Source: Scortum barcoo
Taxonomy: Eukaryota; Chordata; Actinopteri; Centrarchiformes; Terapontidae
Direction: 5' to 3'
DNA: 64,000 nt
Assembly (NCBI GenBank): GCA_023238725.1
Contig: CM041547.1
Coordinates: 24,235,428-24,299,427, forward strand
Positions 37,101 to 44,940 of the stretch are shown here, piece after piece. Each line of letters opens with the position of its first letter. Position 1 is the stretch's first letter. The translations under genes were made by a program, and so were the position numbers. A model generated the notes under the pieces. That model was not told where the DNA came from. It saw only the letters and a list, made by a program, of their open reading frames with translations, and made no database searches.

Positions 37101-40100
37101 CTATCAACTATAAATTAAAGAGCCACTTGTAAATGAATACATTAATTGTAAGTTCAAAATAAATAGGAGCTACTAGGGCCTTGGGTCCCCTGAAAAAAGA
37201 AAAAAAGGAGGAGCTCAAAGATTTTTTTTTTGTCTGTATAAGTGTATATTTTCTGTATGTTTAAGTTGCCTGATATGGCCTTAGAGGCAGCAGGTAGAGC
37301 CAGAATAGTCTGATTTTTATCACAGATTATCTGTCTCATGTACTACTGTCAGGACATAGAGATTTTAGCAAATATGATTAAAATATGTTTTTGAATAAGT
37401 TACCTTATTCTTCTGCTTTAAGGAAAAAATTGTGAACACTTGTCAGTCTGCATGTTTATTTGTTCATAACAATTTGTGATCATTTGTGTCAAATAAATGC
37501 TGTCTGTTCCTGCTGCAAGCCAGAATTTTGTGTATCGGTGGAAATGTTATCTTGCAATGTTTTCTGCGAGATCAACCGAGGCTGTGGGCATGTTCATGAT
37601 TGTCATAGGATATAATCTAGGTCACGCTTAACAGAAACTATTACCTCTTCATTGTACATTTGCATTTTTATTGTTTCTCAGCAGAAAGCAATTCTTTAAA
37701 AAAAATTGACAACATAAAGCATTCATGTCTGTACATGTCCATGTGTACAGCACAGGGCTTCTGGAAAACCACAGCATAATCTGAAGACTGTCAATAATAA
37801 TGGCCCAATAATATACTATTTAACAATGATATGGTAGGGGTCCACAAACAGTAATGAATACTTTGACTTTGATACTTTAAGTACATGTCCCTAACACATT
37901 ACATTAGTTCCTAATACAGTGCTTTTACTTGAACCTGCCATGCCTTTTGGTCCTTTGGGGGCAGCAGAAACAAGCAGTGAATACAACCCTCAGCGATTAT
38001 ATATTTTATATGTTACACACCTTGTAGCTGTTATTAACTTATTAGCCAACAGTTGCTTAATTACACATCAAGTAGATCCATTGTAACACTAGTATTCTTT
38101 TTATTCTTAACACAAGTATTATTGTGTTATAAGTGTGATGTCCAATACTTATTCTCTTTCATTAGACCACATGTATATCTCTCAGAACAGTCATATGCAT
38201 GCCATACTTTTATTACACGTCATTGAGCTGAAACTCAGTACAAGGCCCTGTAGAGCTGAGGGGAGCTGCAGTCATGTGATAAGTTGGGTTCAACACTATG
38301 TGCAACACCTTTTACAGTCATTTTATCTATTGCTGTGAAAAGAAATATTGAATATATGTCTGATTTCTGGCAGATTAGTCGTAATGCAAACATATTCAAT
38401 GGTAACCTATTAATGAGTCACGTTCACCTCATTACACTCACTACCATTAAGTGGTAGCACATTACCGCTTTTAACAACAACCCTGTTGCACCTATTAGCA
38501 GTGAAGTTACATTTTCAGCCTTTGGTGAGTACAAAGCACCATGACTGATGGATCCAGTGACTGGAGCTTCAAAAATAATGAAGCTTTCCTTAAACCAATT
38601 TGTAGGAGGAGATGGCTTTGTGATGTGAACATTTCTACCTTCATTTATTTTTATTTCATTTATCTATTATTCATTTATGACCTACATTTTTCTGCAGTCA
38701 TTTTTACGAATGATTATTATCTTAATGGAAGGTTGTTATTTTAAGTATGAACATGTGTTTGCCATAGATTCTGTGATGTCTGGTCAGATTTGCTAAGTTT
38801 TATGTCTGTCTTGTGTTCTGTTTCCTGTTCTGGCTTGTCTTTTATTTTGAAATCCCTAACTTTCCTCTCGTTTCAGGTCCCTTCACTTCCTGCCCTTTGT
38901 GTGTTCCCTTACCAGCCGTTGTGATTGTCTGCCCCCCGCCCTGATTGTTTCCACCTGTTCCCCATTACCTCATGTGTATATATTGTCCGCGTCTCCCCTG
39001 TCTCGTTGCTTTGGAGAGAGCTAGTGTAGCTTTTCGAAGTGTTCATTGATCTTGCCGTTCTCAAGAAGAACTACCAAGACATTCAAGTCTGTTTGTAAGA
39101 TTCTATTATTAAAACCTTTAAAACCACTTCTGCCGAGTCTGTCCAGCATTTGGGTCTGCCTGTCATTTGTGCCTGCATAACAGATTCAATCATACATGCA
39201 TACACAAATGACAAACTCATTAAATGTCTCTATTCTTGCAGCAAATTAGACCTCAAAGGGTACTACAGCGTGCATTTGCACACATATTAACGAAAACTCT
39301 GTACAAATGTTTTTCAAATGTATTTCAAATGAGCTCTGGCACAGTGTTTTAATAATCCAGATATTTCATTAGCCCAGGCGACCTACATTCCCCAGTGGTT
39401 TGGATTAGCAGAGCCTGAGCTTCTGCTGTCACTCATCTGATCTTGTACCGTCCGCATCTGAAGCGCAGCATGCCACAGCGGCCATGATTAGAGGTTGACG
39501 TCATTCTCTCGGGGAATAACATGGAGCTCGCCATGTGGCACTTCTTACCCCTCATCACAATGAGCAAGGCAGGGGGAATTACAAGGCTGGGACCTTCTGA
39601 GGAGGTCATGGATGGGGCTAATGTTTCCTCTAGGGTTCTGTGTGGCCTGAGGGCCAGTGTAAGCTACCAGCACTGGAAATAATAGGACATGGTGGAATTT
39701 TATATTTGTGCTGTTAGCCTGATTCTAATTTCTGTGGCCCCATTATGTCCTGAGTGTAGGAAATAACTGATCATCAGAAAGGTACACTTAGCAAAAAACA
39801 AAGATACGGACACATTTTATCCAAAGGGAATGATATGTACAATATGTACGAATGTAACTACTCTATATCCACCTTCACCCACAGTCTTTTCAACAGGGGG
39901 TGACACATTATACAACGAGCATGTCCAACACAAATTGATTCAAAATAATGAAATCCAGTGTCATCTGTGCAAATTAAAAAGGGCACACCAACCTACGTTC
40001 ACTCATCATGAGGAGTAAACCTCTGCCTTTGGAGACTGTGTAATGTCTTTTGTGGCTCTGGGGGAGCTTTGCCAAGCCTGATGGAGACAATAATAGTGAG

Positions 40101-42265
40101 GTCATAGTGAGGTCACCAGGGTTATCTCAGCATGGGCTTGGGACTCCTTAGCTTTCTAGAGGTGGAATACTAAATTGAAGAAAGAACCCCTCTAAAAAGA
40201 GACTGGTGAGGAGAAAATGATTTGCTATACTGATATTAGTTAAAATAAAAGCTGTTAACATTTGCTGAAATGGACTCTAATCAATATCCATGACCTATAG
40301 AACCAGTGTCAGCAGGGACTCTATGTGAGGATAAGTTGGATGGATGGATGGATGGATGGATGATATTCTTTTATGCGTTGTGAAAGTTTTGGCACTCATG
40401 CACAAATGAAATCCTTTCAAAAGCCTCTAATCAGACTTGATCAGATGAGATGAAGCTACTCTAATAAGCTTGGACAGCCCCATGTTATTATTGTAAAATC
40501 AATGGGAAAATGTGAAGTGTGCTGGGGAAATAATGAAAATAATGAACTCAAAGACACCTGCAGTATCATCACAGTCCATTCTGCCGTAAAGTACATTCAG
40601 TTTTGGGGCTTCATACAGTAGATATAATATACTGTGTATAATTCTTCAATTTACAAATAAGACAGTGTGTATGGTACTTAGTACTCCAACATTCAGTTGT
40701 TTCTGGACATATATGAAACACATATAATCATTACCATCTCAAAGTTAAGCCAACCATCAACCTGTTCTGAGGGAAAAGCACAACCAGTTTTAGGAAATCT
40801 CTTTAGGGAATATTAAAATGTTATAACAAACAAAGAACCATATTGTTCCTCACAACCTGTCATGATCAAACATATGTTGTGAAAAAATGATTTATGTCTC
40901 ATATTTTCTTCTAAATCAAAGGAAGAGGTGTTATCATTGCATAATGCACCTTCGGTTTGAAGTCTAGCTCATTTCCAGGATGGATCATTAAATTTAATGG
41001 ACTTCAACACCTGTGGCGACTTTGTAGGTGAGATGACAGACTGAAATGTATTATTTTGATGAATATCTTCACTATGACCAGCTCTCAAGGAAAAAGGGGG
41101 GGTAAAAACTGTAGCTGTCGAGTGAGATTCTTTTGTGTTGACAGAAAGTGTGTTGCAGAATTTGGAATACTGTAGTTCATTCATTCATTTATGATTCATT
41201 TTATTCTTTTTAATAGTTGCTTTCACACTGTAAGATGTAATTGATAGATTGTGTTTATAATACACTATACAAGTCACTATAATACGCTACATTAAGACTT
41301 CAATGGCCCTAAAAACCCCCAAAAGAACTTCTTTCATCCTAATCATCTCTGACTTGATTGTACAGTGTTCCACTTACAAAACACCACACAGCACTCAGAA
41401 TGTGAAAAAAAATGTGACTGATGTTAAAGGAGATGATAAAACATGAAATGTTGCTCAACCTTTGAAACCTCACAATTTAATCAAAAATATTTTGAACGCC
41501 ATTGTTGCAACTGTCTCTTAGGTTGAGAGTTATTTTATATCTGTCTAGGATTTTAGCTCTCCAGAATGTGTAAACTGATCCATAATGTCTCAAAACCCTA
41601 GCTGTACCCATTTCCTTGAGCTGAAAATACCTCAGGCTGACATCGCTTCAGATAAATATGGCCAATAAAAAAAATATACTACTTAATACATTAAACAACA
41701 TTAATCCAGGATTCAAAACAAAAGTAAAAGCTGTATTCTAGCAGTGAATCTGGGTGCTTTAGACAGGATTTTTCCTGTAGAGATTAACTGTGATTACAGT
41801 GTAAAGGGCAAAAATTATAATGCCTCCTGAGCCTAGTACAGCCAAATACAGCTGGGAATTTTAAAGGCTTTTGATATGGATGAACAGTCTCTGTCAGGGA
41901 AAAGTTTCTCTTTGCCTTGATTGAGAGAATGTGTCCTCAGTTACTGTGATGAAATAAAGCCCAGTGCTGCCAGGGAAGGACTGTCCTGTTTGTATCAGAA
42001 CATCTGACGGGCTCTGTCTCCAAATGTCAGTGTGTCGGTCAGTGTGGAGGACCGGGCCCCTGAGGGTGACATTTTTCAACCAAAGACAGGTGTCAGGTCC
42101 TCTAATTGGTGGTGGCCCTTACCTTGCGGCCTCCTGTGTTGAGCCTCAGAGGGGTCAGGTAGGGGTCGAAGATCATGTGACTGGTCTCAATGTCGATGGG
42201 CGACTGCCTCTTCCCTATGGCGCACAGATTCCAGGCTGAGTGCACCAGACCCCAGAAGGATGGGA
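5188..42265 (-). CDS. ca10: ca10, carbonic anhydrase-related protein 10 (partial gene, six internal exons)
   Basis: Six exons joined on the minus strand give a continuous CA10-like protein: SFWGLV, KRQSPIDIETSHMIFDP, MYNTG, GSEH, VQLIHYNH, NRMLNRDTITRI, IPPCYET, MHSLRLLSQ and CIRTNINFS are all present. CA10 belongs to the alpha-carbonic anhydrase family but is a secreted, non-enzymatic glycoprotein made mainly in the nervous system and known as a neurexin ligand. Two of the three zinc histidines are replaced here, as in the family: the CA2 His94 position is Arg (VRLHFGS) and the His119 position is Gln (GEVQLIHYN). Cysteines in WNLC and PPCYE would form the usual CA disulfide. NISG and NYTE are N-glycosylation sequons. 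Introns between these exons are 31.6, 1.4, 0.3, 1.6 and 1.3 kb. Missing are the 5' exon(s) with the signal peptide and the final exon for the last few residues. One exon carries a frameshift. CA11 is excluded because the NRML and C-terminal motifs are of CA10 type. Confidence 0.95.
5363..6625 (-). other. ca10 intron (1.26 kb)
   Basis: Bounded by donor GTACGTG at 6625 and the CAG acceptor at 5363. No other feature was recognised inside. Confidence 0.85.
6626..6780 (-). CDS. ca10: ca10 exon with the IPPCYET segment
   Basis: This 155-nt exon follows acceptor CTCTCTAG and ends at CAG before donor GTACGTG. The first two bases complete the split His codon, then 51 residues follow: DAFLLMGLNIADLYPD, ITYEGSITIPPCYET and WILINKPVYVTQMQ. 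The Cys of PPCYE is the partner of the first structural cysteine. The upstream polypyrimidine stretch is itself a CT-rich repeat. The exon ends in phase 0. Confidence 0.95.
6781..8385 (-). other. ca10 intron (1.6 kb) with three microsatellites
   Basis: Bounded by donor GTAAGA at 8385 and acceptor CTCTCTAG at 6781. It holds GT repeats at about 6908-6935 and 7245-7282 and the AG repeat at 8326-8373. No gene inside. Confidence 0.85.
8326..8373. repeat. AG/CT dinucleotide microsatellite
   Basis: About 24 units of AG on the plus strand. In the ca10 transcript it is a CU tract starting about 13 nt after the 5' splice site of the 73-nt exon. Confidence 0.95.
8386..8458 (-). CDS. ca10: ca10 short exon (73 nt) between two microsatellites
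   Basis: This exon encodes 24 residues, LSENSNAFLN RMLNRDTITR INYR, plus the first base of a split His codon. The acceptor is CGTCTCTCAG and the donor is GTAAGA. In transcript orientation a long TG repeat (8519-8551) lies about 60 nt upstream and a CT repeat (8326-8373) begins about 13 nt after the exon. NRMLNRDTITRI matches CA10 closely; CA11 has a different sequence at the first residues. Confidence 0.95.
8519..8551. repeat. CA/TG dinucleotide microsatellite
   Basis: A CA tract on the plus strand, UG repeats in the ca10 transcript, about 60 nt upstream of the acceptor at 8459. Confidence 0.95.
8760..8855 (-). CDS. ca10: ca10 exon with the VQLIHYNH segment
   Basis: This 96-nt exon (32 codons, phase 0 at both ends) lies between acceptor CTTTCAG and donor GTCAGC. 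It encodes VQLIHYNHDLYANYT through VVSIFIK. The Gln of VQL replaces the third zinc ligand of active carbonic anhydrases, as is normal for CA10. NYT is a glycosylation sequon. The 301-nt intron that follows is the shortest one seen in the gene. Confidence 0.95.
8856..10294 (-). other. ca10 intron (1.44 kb) with a GT repeat next to the donor
   Basis: Bounded by donor GTAAAC at 10294 and acceptor TTTCAG at 8856. A GT microsatellite occupies 10255-10277, so CA repeats begin about 18 nt after the exon in the transcript. Nothing else recognised. Confidence 0.85.
10295..10485 (-). CDS. ca10: ca10 exon with an apparent 5-bp frameshift
   Basis: The exon begins after acceptor TCTGTAG with ATGGGAGGC (M G G T M Y N T G K H V S L) and ends GGAGAG before donor GTAAAC. 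Both neighbours require phase 0 at each end, but the exon is 191 nt, not a multiple of 3. The family length for this segment is 62 codons (186 nt). The reading frame is right up to NISGGP, and right again in another frame from YSYRLEE through VRLHFGSEDAQGSEHLL to the GE at the end. The break lies at about 10385-10402, where TGGGC occurs twice in tandem. Removing one unit would give the expected length. Splice sites and the rest of the exon look normal, so a recent lesion or an assembly indel is more likely than long decay. The Arg in VRLHF replaces the first zinc-binding His, as in other CA10 proteins. Confidence 0.9.
10486..12654 (-). other. Distal end of the 31.6-kb ca10 intron
   Basis: No coding content recognised. 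Contains one copy of dispersed repeat B (11575-11735). AT-rich sequence with several ATATTTA runs precedes the LINE 3' end at 12655. Confidence 0.7.
11575..11735 (+). repeat. Dispersed repeat B, copy 1
   Basis: Contains ATTGGTTGTCAC, CTGATTTTTATCACAG, TTATCTGTCTCATGTAC and a 3' part reading AGTGACCTACTTCTGCTTTAA. Related copies are at 37310-37425 (same strand) and 58216-58340 (opposite strand). No coding capacity; class not determined. Confidence 0.7.
12655..15800 (-). mobile_element. LINE copy 1 (L2/CR1/jockey group), long but decayed
   Basis: In sense order on the minus strand: 5' region; endonuclease domain (about 15440-14880, with KMDEMKLRI and TETWLDNNIPDAG); linker (14876-14400, VFPNQKPWLDS and WRGIKTITDYK); reverse transcriptase (14260-13500, DYRPVALTS, DQYQFAYRENRSTEDA, DFSSAFNTV, TGTPQGCVLSP, FADD at 13542-13553); thumb (13490-12940, VDYRRSRR, FLGIHIT, LVKKAQQRLFFLRKL). 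A 3' UTR follows with a stem-loop at 12668-12688 and AATAAATG. The frame is broken: a 1-nt shift before DFSSAF (about 13820), a stop at about 13505 and a shift after TAQDQK. It inserted in the sense direction of ca10. The exact 5' end and target duplication were not found. Naming it Rex1, L2 or a relative needs a database match. Confidence 0.9.
15752..15773. repeat. Inverted repeat near the 5' end of LINE copy 1
   Basis: CCATGGCAA, loop CAAT, then TTGCCATGG: perfect 9-bp arms. It may be part of the LINE 5' UTR. Confidence 0.8.
15801..18135. other. Intron DNA, no gene recognised
   Basis: AT-rich with short open frames that resemble no family. A TG repeat with a G run lies at about 17969-17994. 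Confidence 0.6.
18136..18216 (+). pseudogene. tRNA-Ser(TGA)-derived pseudogene or SINE head
   Basis: About 81 nt resembling tRNA-Ser: A-box-like TGGCTGAGTGGGT, anticodon arm CTGGA-CATGAAA-TCTAA with TGA in the loop, a variable region, and B-box-like GGCTCAAACCC. The 3' acceptor strand (TGACAAA) no longer pairs with GCTGTGA, and other stems carry mismatches, so it should not be functional. No SINE body was recognised behind it. Confidence 0.7.
18504..18561. repeat. AT dinucleotide microsatellite
   Basis: Twenty-nine AT units; a second short AT run lies at 18601-18612. Confidence 0.95.
18960..19725 (-). mobile_element. LINE copy 4: endonuclease/linker fragment
   Basis: The minus strand encodes decayed pieces of a LINE ORF2: SGKTRRGGL (about 19625), YVYMNIPGSYKAPQL (about 19470) and TVTSYISKSVDDM with KKAKRRHQR and YIWQAIQTITS (19255-19030). 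These match the order of endonuclease and linker in fish L2-type LINEs. No RT domain follows. It directly abuts the 3' end of copy 3. Divergence suggests an old insertion. Confidence 0.65.
19726..20239 (-). mobile_element. LINE copy 3, downstream half
   Basis: Minus-strand remnants read LNIERVRTYKFLGVHLN and DWTDNT, then the C-terminal end of ORF2 with MDNTSHPLH, SSSFSNRLRHPRCRKE and FIPNTVRLFN. The frame is broken repeatedly. Its upstream half is at 23763-24184; the 3.5-kb LINE copy 2 lies between them. Confidence 0.8.
20344..20387. repeat. ATAAA pentanucleotide repeat in the LINE copy 2 3' UTR
   Basis: About seven AAAAT units followed by imperfect ones. The related 3' UTR at 28.0-28.1 kb has only a T-rich stretch here, so it probably expanded in this copy. 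Confidence 0.85.
22075..22147. repeat. Minisatellite inside LINE copy 2
   Basis: The 17-mer AGGTGTGAACTGAGGGT occurs identically at 22075-22091, 22094-22110 and 22131-22147, with GTGAGAGGGGG spacers. In sense it codes for repeated PQFTP-like residues between the endonuclease and RT domains. Confidence 0.9.
23763..24184 (-). mobile_element. LINE copy 3, upstream half (RT fragment)
   Basis: Minus-strand frames encode VKLARAGASDQLTAWVTNYLTDRPQFV (split by shifts), CHLQKFSNDTAIVG, ASKTKEMVIDFSRKP and VNIQGLDIS, a LINE RT from the middle of the palm to the thumb. FSND stands where FADD is usual. It stops exactly where the 5' end of LINE copy 2 begins. At its other side it abuts the broken Tc1-like transposon at about 24185-24215. 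Confidence 0.85.
24200..24870 (-). mobile_element. Tc1-like DNA transposon, 5' half only
   Basis: The terminal end reads CAGGTACATCTAAAAAAATT on the minus strand from 24870, next to a TA (24871-24872), the Tc1/mariner target site. About 280 bp of non-coding DNA precedes the transposase start. The element ends abruptly after the DNA-binding half of the transposase, at a junction with LINE copy 3. The catalytic half and the other inverted repeat were not found nearby. I recall similar terminal sequences in fish Tc1-like families; the exact family is not established. Confidence 0.85.
24212..24550 (-). pseudogene. Tc1-like transposase, N-terminal DNA-binding part
   Basis: The frame starts MGKTADLTDVQKTVIDTLNK and continues with GNPQKVIAKEAGCSQSAVSKH (first helix-turn-helix), SGRKKCGRKR (basic AT-hook-like linker), and RSLERIVKQNPF to VSASRATTHRRIL (second helix-turn-helix), then DMGYECHI. 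This is the PAIRED-like domain of Tc1 transposases, about 113 residues with no stop or frameshift. The DDE catalytic region is missing and the frame runs into the LINE fragment with about 20 unrelated residues before a stop. The start at 24550 fits the family better than the upstream ATG at 24586. It cannot transpose, but it could encode a bare DNA-binding peptide if expressed. Confidence 0.9.
24890..25015 (+). mobile_element. Short LINE 3'-end fragment
   Basis: TTTCCTTCGGGATCAATAAAG (24976-24996), then GTTGTTCGTATTCG, resembles the 3' terminus of L2/CR1-type fish LINEs, with a small stem around TTCG. Plus-strand orientation, opposite to the RT fragment that follows. Confidence 0.55.
25020..25640 (-). 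mobile_element. Degenerate LINE RT fragment
   Basis: Minus-strand remnants in shifting frames resemble MRMLFIDYSSAY (about 25355), LNAGAPQGCMLRP (about 25195), and AEVMTVISLIRGDDG (about 25100), the A to C motif region of a LINE RT. Stops and deletions are frequent. Older than copies 1 and 2. Confidence 0.7.
25641..27283. other. Intron DNA; possible conserved non-coding block at 26440-26720
   Basis: No gene or repeat recognised. The stretch 26440-26720 is higher in complexity than its surroundings, free of simple repeats, and contains TTAATTA-type and GCATAATGCAT motifs. Whether it is conserved cannot be judged from one sequence. Confidence 0.35.
27284..28197 (+). mobile_element. 5'-truncated LINE of the copy 2 family
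   Basis: Begins at CTGGGTGTTCACCTAAATGACAG in the thumb region and continues through ALVKK, RLFLLRRLRSFGVQGPLL (with one local rearrangement at 27345-27375), TFYDSVVASAIFYGIVCWAS, SLLNNT and LPAAVRLYNKQ. The 3' UTR parallels that of copy 2 and ends CCCCGCTGTGGGACTAATAA, AGGATTC, TGAATC repeats. Orientation is antisense to ca10. Two short stretches of GAATCTGAATTC-like sequence near 27855-27890 show small internal duplication. Confidence 0.9.
30761..30816. repeat. GT dinucleotide microsatellite
   Basis: Twenty-eight uninterrupted TG units. Confidence 0.95.
34119..34167. repeat. CA dinucleotide microsatellite
   Basis: AC repeats with one interruption (TC at 34131), preceded by CT repeats at 34079-34094. 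Confidence 0.95.
36845..37970 (+). repeat. Dispersed repeat E, split by a 0.64-kb insertion
   Basis: The left part (36845-37147) has an 18-bp perfect palindrome ACTGTACTTAAGTACAGT, GAGATACTTGTA, and AACTACCCAA, CTAGCTCCACCT. The right part (37790-37970) has TCAATAATAATGG, CCAATAATATA, ACTTTAAGTACAT and GCTTTTACTTGAA. From memory these form the two ends of one common teleost element, so 37148-37789 would be a later insertion. That inserted stretch contains repeat B copy 2. The family name is not known to me. Confidence 0.55.
37310..37425 (+). repeat. Dispersed repeat B, copy 2
   Basis: Shares CTGATTTTTATCACAG, TTATCTGTCTCATGTACT, TTTTAGCAAATATGA and TTCTGCTTTAA with 11575-11735. Confidence 0.75.
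38772..39182 (+). mobile_element. Solo LTR, 411 bp
   Basis: Starts TGTGATGTC and ends GCATAACA, so TG...CA with near-matching 7-bp inverted ends (TGTGATG / CATAACA). Directly flanked by GATTC on both sides (38767-38771 and 39183-39187), a 5-bp target duplication typical of LTR retroelements. Inside are a TATA-like GTATATATTG near 38974 and an ATTAAAACC polyadenylation-like signal near 39110. No second LTR, primer-binding site or gag/pol sequence is adjacent, so it probably formed by LTR-LTR recombination. The orientation is inferred from the order of these signals; the parent family is not determined. Confidence 0.75.
39188..42122. other. Intron DNA adjoining the 42-kb ca10 exon
   Basis: No gene recognised. 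A GGAT tetranucleotide repeat at 40338-40362, preceded by AGGATAAG, may be the tail of an old SINE. The block 39390-39600 is GC-richer and repeat-free and might be conserved. Confidence 0.5.
42123..42265 (-). CDS. ca10: ca10 exon encoding the start of the CA-like domain
   Basis: This 143-nt exon starts after acceptor CCCCACTAG and ends at AAG before donor GTAAGG. The first two bases complete a split Val codon, then 47 residues follow, PSFWGLVHSAWNLC through LNTGGRK. It ends in phase 0. It corresponds to the N-terminal part of the CA fold in CA10 and holds the first structural cysteine (WNLC). A pyrimidine-rich tract and a CA repeat (complement of the GT repeat near 42329-42347) precede the acceptor in the transcript. 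The preceding exon, expected to encode a GWWAYKE-like stretch, was not found between 42266 and 64000. Confidence 0.95.
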
Positions 42266-43295
42266 CTAGTGGGGGGTGGGATGAGGGCGAGGAGAAAGAG
42301 GGAGAGAAAGAGAGAACAGCAGTAATTAGTGTGTGTGTGTGTGTGTGCAAGCGCGCTCCACAAGATCAAAACACAAAATCAGAGAAAGAGTGAGCAGACG
42401 TGCGTCATTGTGATGGGACAGAAGAAACTGGGAGTTCAGGGAGATTTGAATTTACATATGGTGTCATTAAAATAAAAAAGAGCTTTCATTAAAGTCTCCA
42501 TGTTAGGATCTGCCAGTGTAACAAAGGTAGAGAAATGTAATTTATTAAAGCCTGTCTAAAAGTTTTCCCACTAGTTTTCCTTGCTCGTCATCTACAGCAG
42601 TGGTTCCAAATCTTTTTTCTTGTTACTGTTTTAGATGAAACAATACTACCTATGACTCATAGGTAGTACAGTTTGTCTCATTTGAATATTTCTTGACACT
42701 TGGCGAGGTAAAAGTGTCTTGTATTTCAAAAGAATAAAGCAAAAAAGAAGGAAAAATAATTTTAAAATAACTAAAGTCTTGATCCCTTCAATCATCCTGT
42801 GACCCCTTTAATTTTTCTTGGGACACACTGGTGGCTTCCTACCCAGATGCATGCAATGAAAAAACACACCAACACATGTAAACACACTATGATGCGCAAA
42901 ATTATTGTACTACCCCTTTAAATTATACAATGACCATGTGAGGGGGAGTTATGATAAATGGCCCCTTTTAATTTTGTGACTTTTCTTAATTTGTTTTGTT
43001 ACGTGGTTGCACTGTTTCCTGTGAATTGTAAAAAGAGTATTTATTAGAATTTATAATATGTACTATGTTATTATTTGTCAGGTATATGACTGCACTGTGA
43101 CTTACCTGCCCATGATATTATAACTCATACAGGATGTGAATATATTTTTATATTTATGTTCCTATTGTAAAATATTTTTGTAAATGTCAAAGAAGATATT
43201 TTTTGTAAAGTAATCACCATGCAGCTTCAAGACAACATTGTTTTATAAAGGTCAACTAAACAACTACAACTAATAGCGATTTTACAGAACATTCA
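42266..43295. other. Upstream ca10 intron, start
   Basis: Contains the polypyrimidine tract and GT repeat (42329-42347) upstream of the acceptor, and a palindrome at 42644-42668. No exon recognised. Confidence 0.6.
42644..42668. repeat. Near-perfect palindrome, 12-bp arms, 1-nt centre
   Basis: TACTACCTATGA, C, then TCATAGGTAGTA. It lies in a stretch resembling a common fish repeat (GTGGTTCCAAA at its start, TGTGACCCCTTTAA near 42798). Confidence 0.9.
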
Positions 43296-43299
43296 TCAG

Positions 43300-43510
43300 A
43301 ATACTGTTTGTTGATTTCAGCTCAGCATTCAAATCAGTTTCTCTACACAGTCTTAGCACTTGGGACTTGAGCACCACAATGTCACTGGTTATTAGATCGC
43401 CTCACAAACAGACAGGATGGCGGTCACACGTCCTCCACCTCAACACTGGACCTCCCTGTGTTCTCAGCCCCCTGCTGTTCATGCTTTACACAGACTACTG
43501 CAATCCTTTG
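43300..43510 (+). mobile_element. LINE RT fragment
   Basis: Plus-strand remnants of an RT: FVDFSSAFKSV-like residues at about 43308, then LNTGPPCVLSPLLFMLYTDYC (split across 43440-43500), corresponding to the A and B motif region of L2-type LINEs. A large internal deletion separates the motifs. An AG repeat follows at 43544-43560. Confidence 0.7.
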
Positions 43511-44798
43511 CACATAGTTATATATTCTGTGTGTATGTGTATAAAGAGAGAGAGAGAGAGGTTTTTTATTACATTACATTTATTTTTATTTAAATGTAAA
43601 TATTTGTATATACAGTATATTCGATGTATGTGTAACACTACGGGGCTACAGCATTCAAGTCATTGTGCAACTATCTGTTGTTAAATGACACTGGACAACA
43701 TTTTTCTCCATATTCTGGTATCTTATGAACCAAACAATAAATCGATAAATGGTGAAAATAATCAACAAATTAATGGAGAATGAAAATAATTTTTAGTTGC
43801 ACCCCTAATCAGCTGCCGTACATTTCATTTAACTGAACAGCATCAGGTCTTCTTCTGCTTTCTATAAGAGCATCTCTCATTGTGGGTGTGTAGTAGTCAG
43901 TTTATGTATCTATATCAGGCACAATGTAGCCATTTAGTGAAAATCTCTCACTCCAGTTAGGTAACCTAACCTAAAGCTGGACAGATGTAAAACACCCATG
44001 CAAATACACACGCAATGTGCATTTTCAGAAGTGCATAGAGCTTTAGATGACCTTTGATGTACATGCACACAGAGAAATATTTTCTCCTCCTCCTCTCTCA
44101 CACACTCGTACACACAGATGGGAGGGCTTATCACAAGCCAAACTGTCATAATGCTTGTCAGAGACGGCTTAATGACAACTCAGAGTGTATAACAGCTGTC
44201 ATGATCAAAAAACTAATCAACAGTAGTCAGTATGCTCAGTTAAGGCTCTGCTAAATAGGAATATGTTTAAATGCTTGACAGACATGAACTTTATTTAAAA
44301 TGACTCTTTAATGCACACACTGGTGTTTTCCAGGTGCATGCTGTTTTCATATCAATACACACTGATTTGATCCTGGAACAACCACAGACCCCAACATTAC
44401 CTTTTTCACTCTCTCCTCTCTCACTTCTTACTTTCTCCTCCTGTCTCTCTCATTCTGTCTTTCTCCATCCCTTCATCCATCTCCCTTAGGCAGTATTCAG
44501 TGGAAGAGTAAAGTGACAGATGTGGCAGCCCTGACCTGCAGAGTGCAATCCTGACCCCTGCTCTCTACACAGCCGCATGTCAACACACTGTTATACCACC
44601 CAGCTATGTAAGTGTGTGTGTGTGTGTGTAAGTAGGTCTGTGTGAGAGAGACAGACAGAGACCGTATGTCAGGAAGTGGATGTAGGCGTGTTGAAATAAA
44701 CAATTTGGGGAAATAGGAACTGTGTGATTAAAGCAGCAAGTGTATCAAAGTCTATCCTGAGCCTCAGCACAGTATGCTATGACAGGAATCCTATAACG

Positions 44799-44940
44799 GT
44801 TTTTTTTAAGTTTTTCCTGACTCGGTTCGAGGGTCTAAGGACAGAGGGTGTCACAACTGTACAGATTGTAAAGTCCTCTGAGGTAAACAATGTTTGTGAT
44901 TTTGGGCTCTTAAATAAATAAATTTGATTTTTGATTTTGA
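44799..44940 (+). repeat. Dispersed repeat A, copy 2 (5'-truncated)
   Basis: Near-identical to 323-464: CTGACTCGGTTCGAGGGTCT, AAGGACAGAGGGTGTCACAA, TAAATAAATAAATTTGATTT. Confidence 0.85.
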
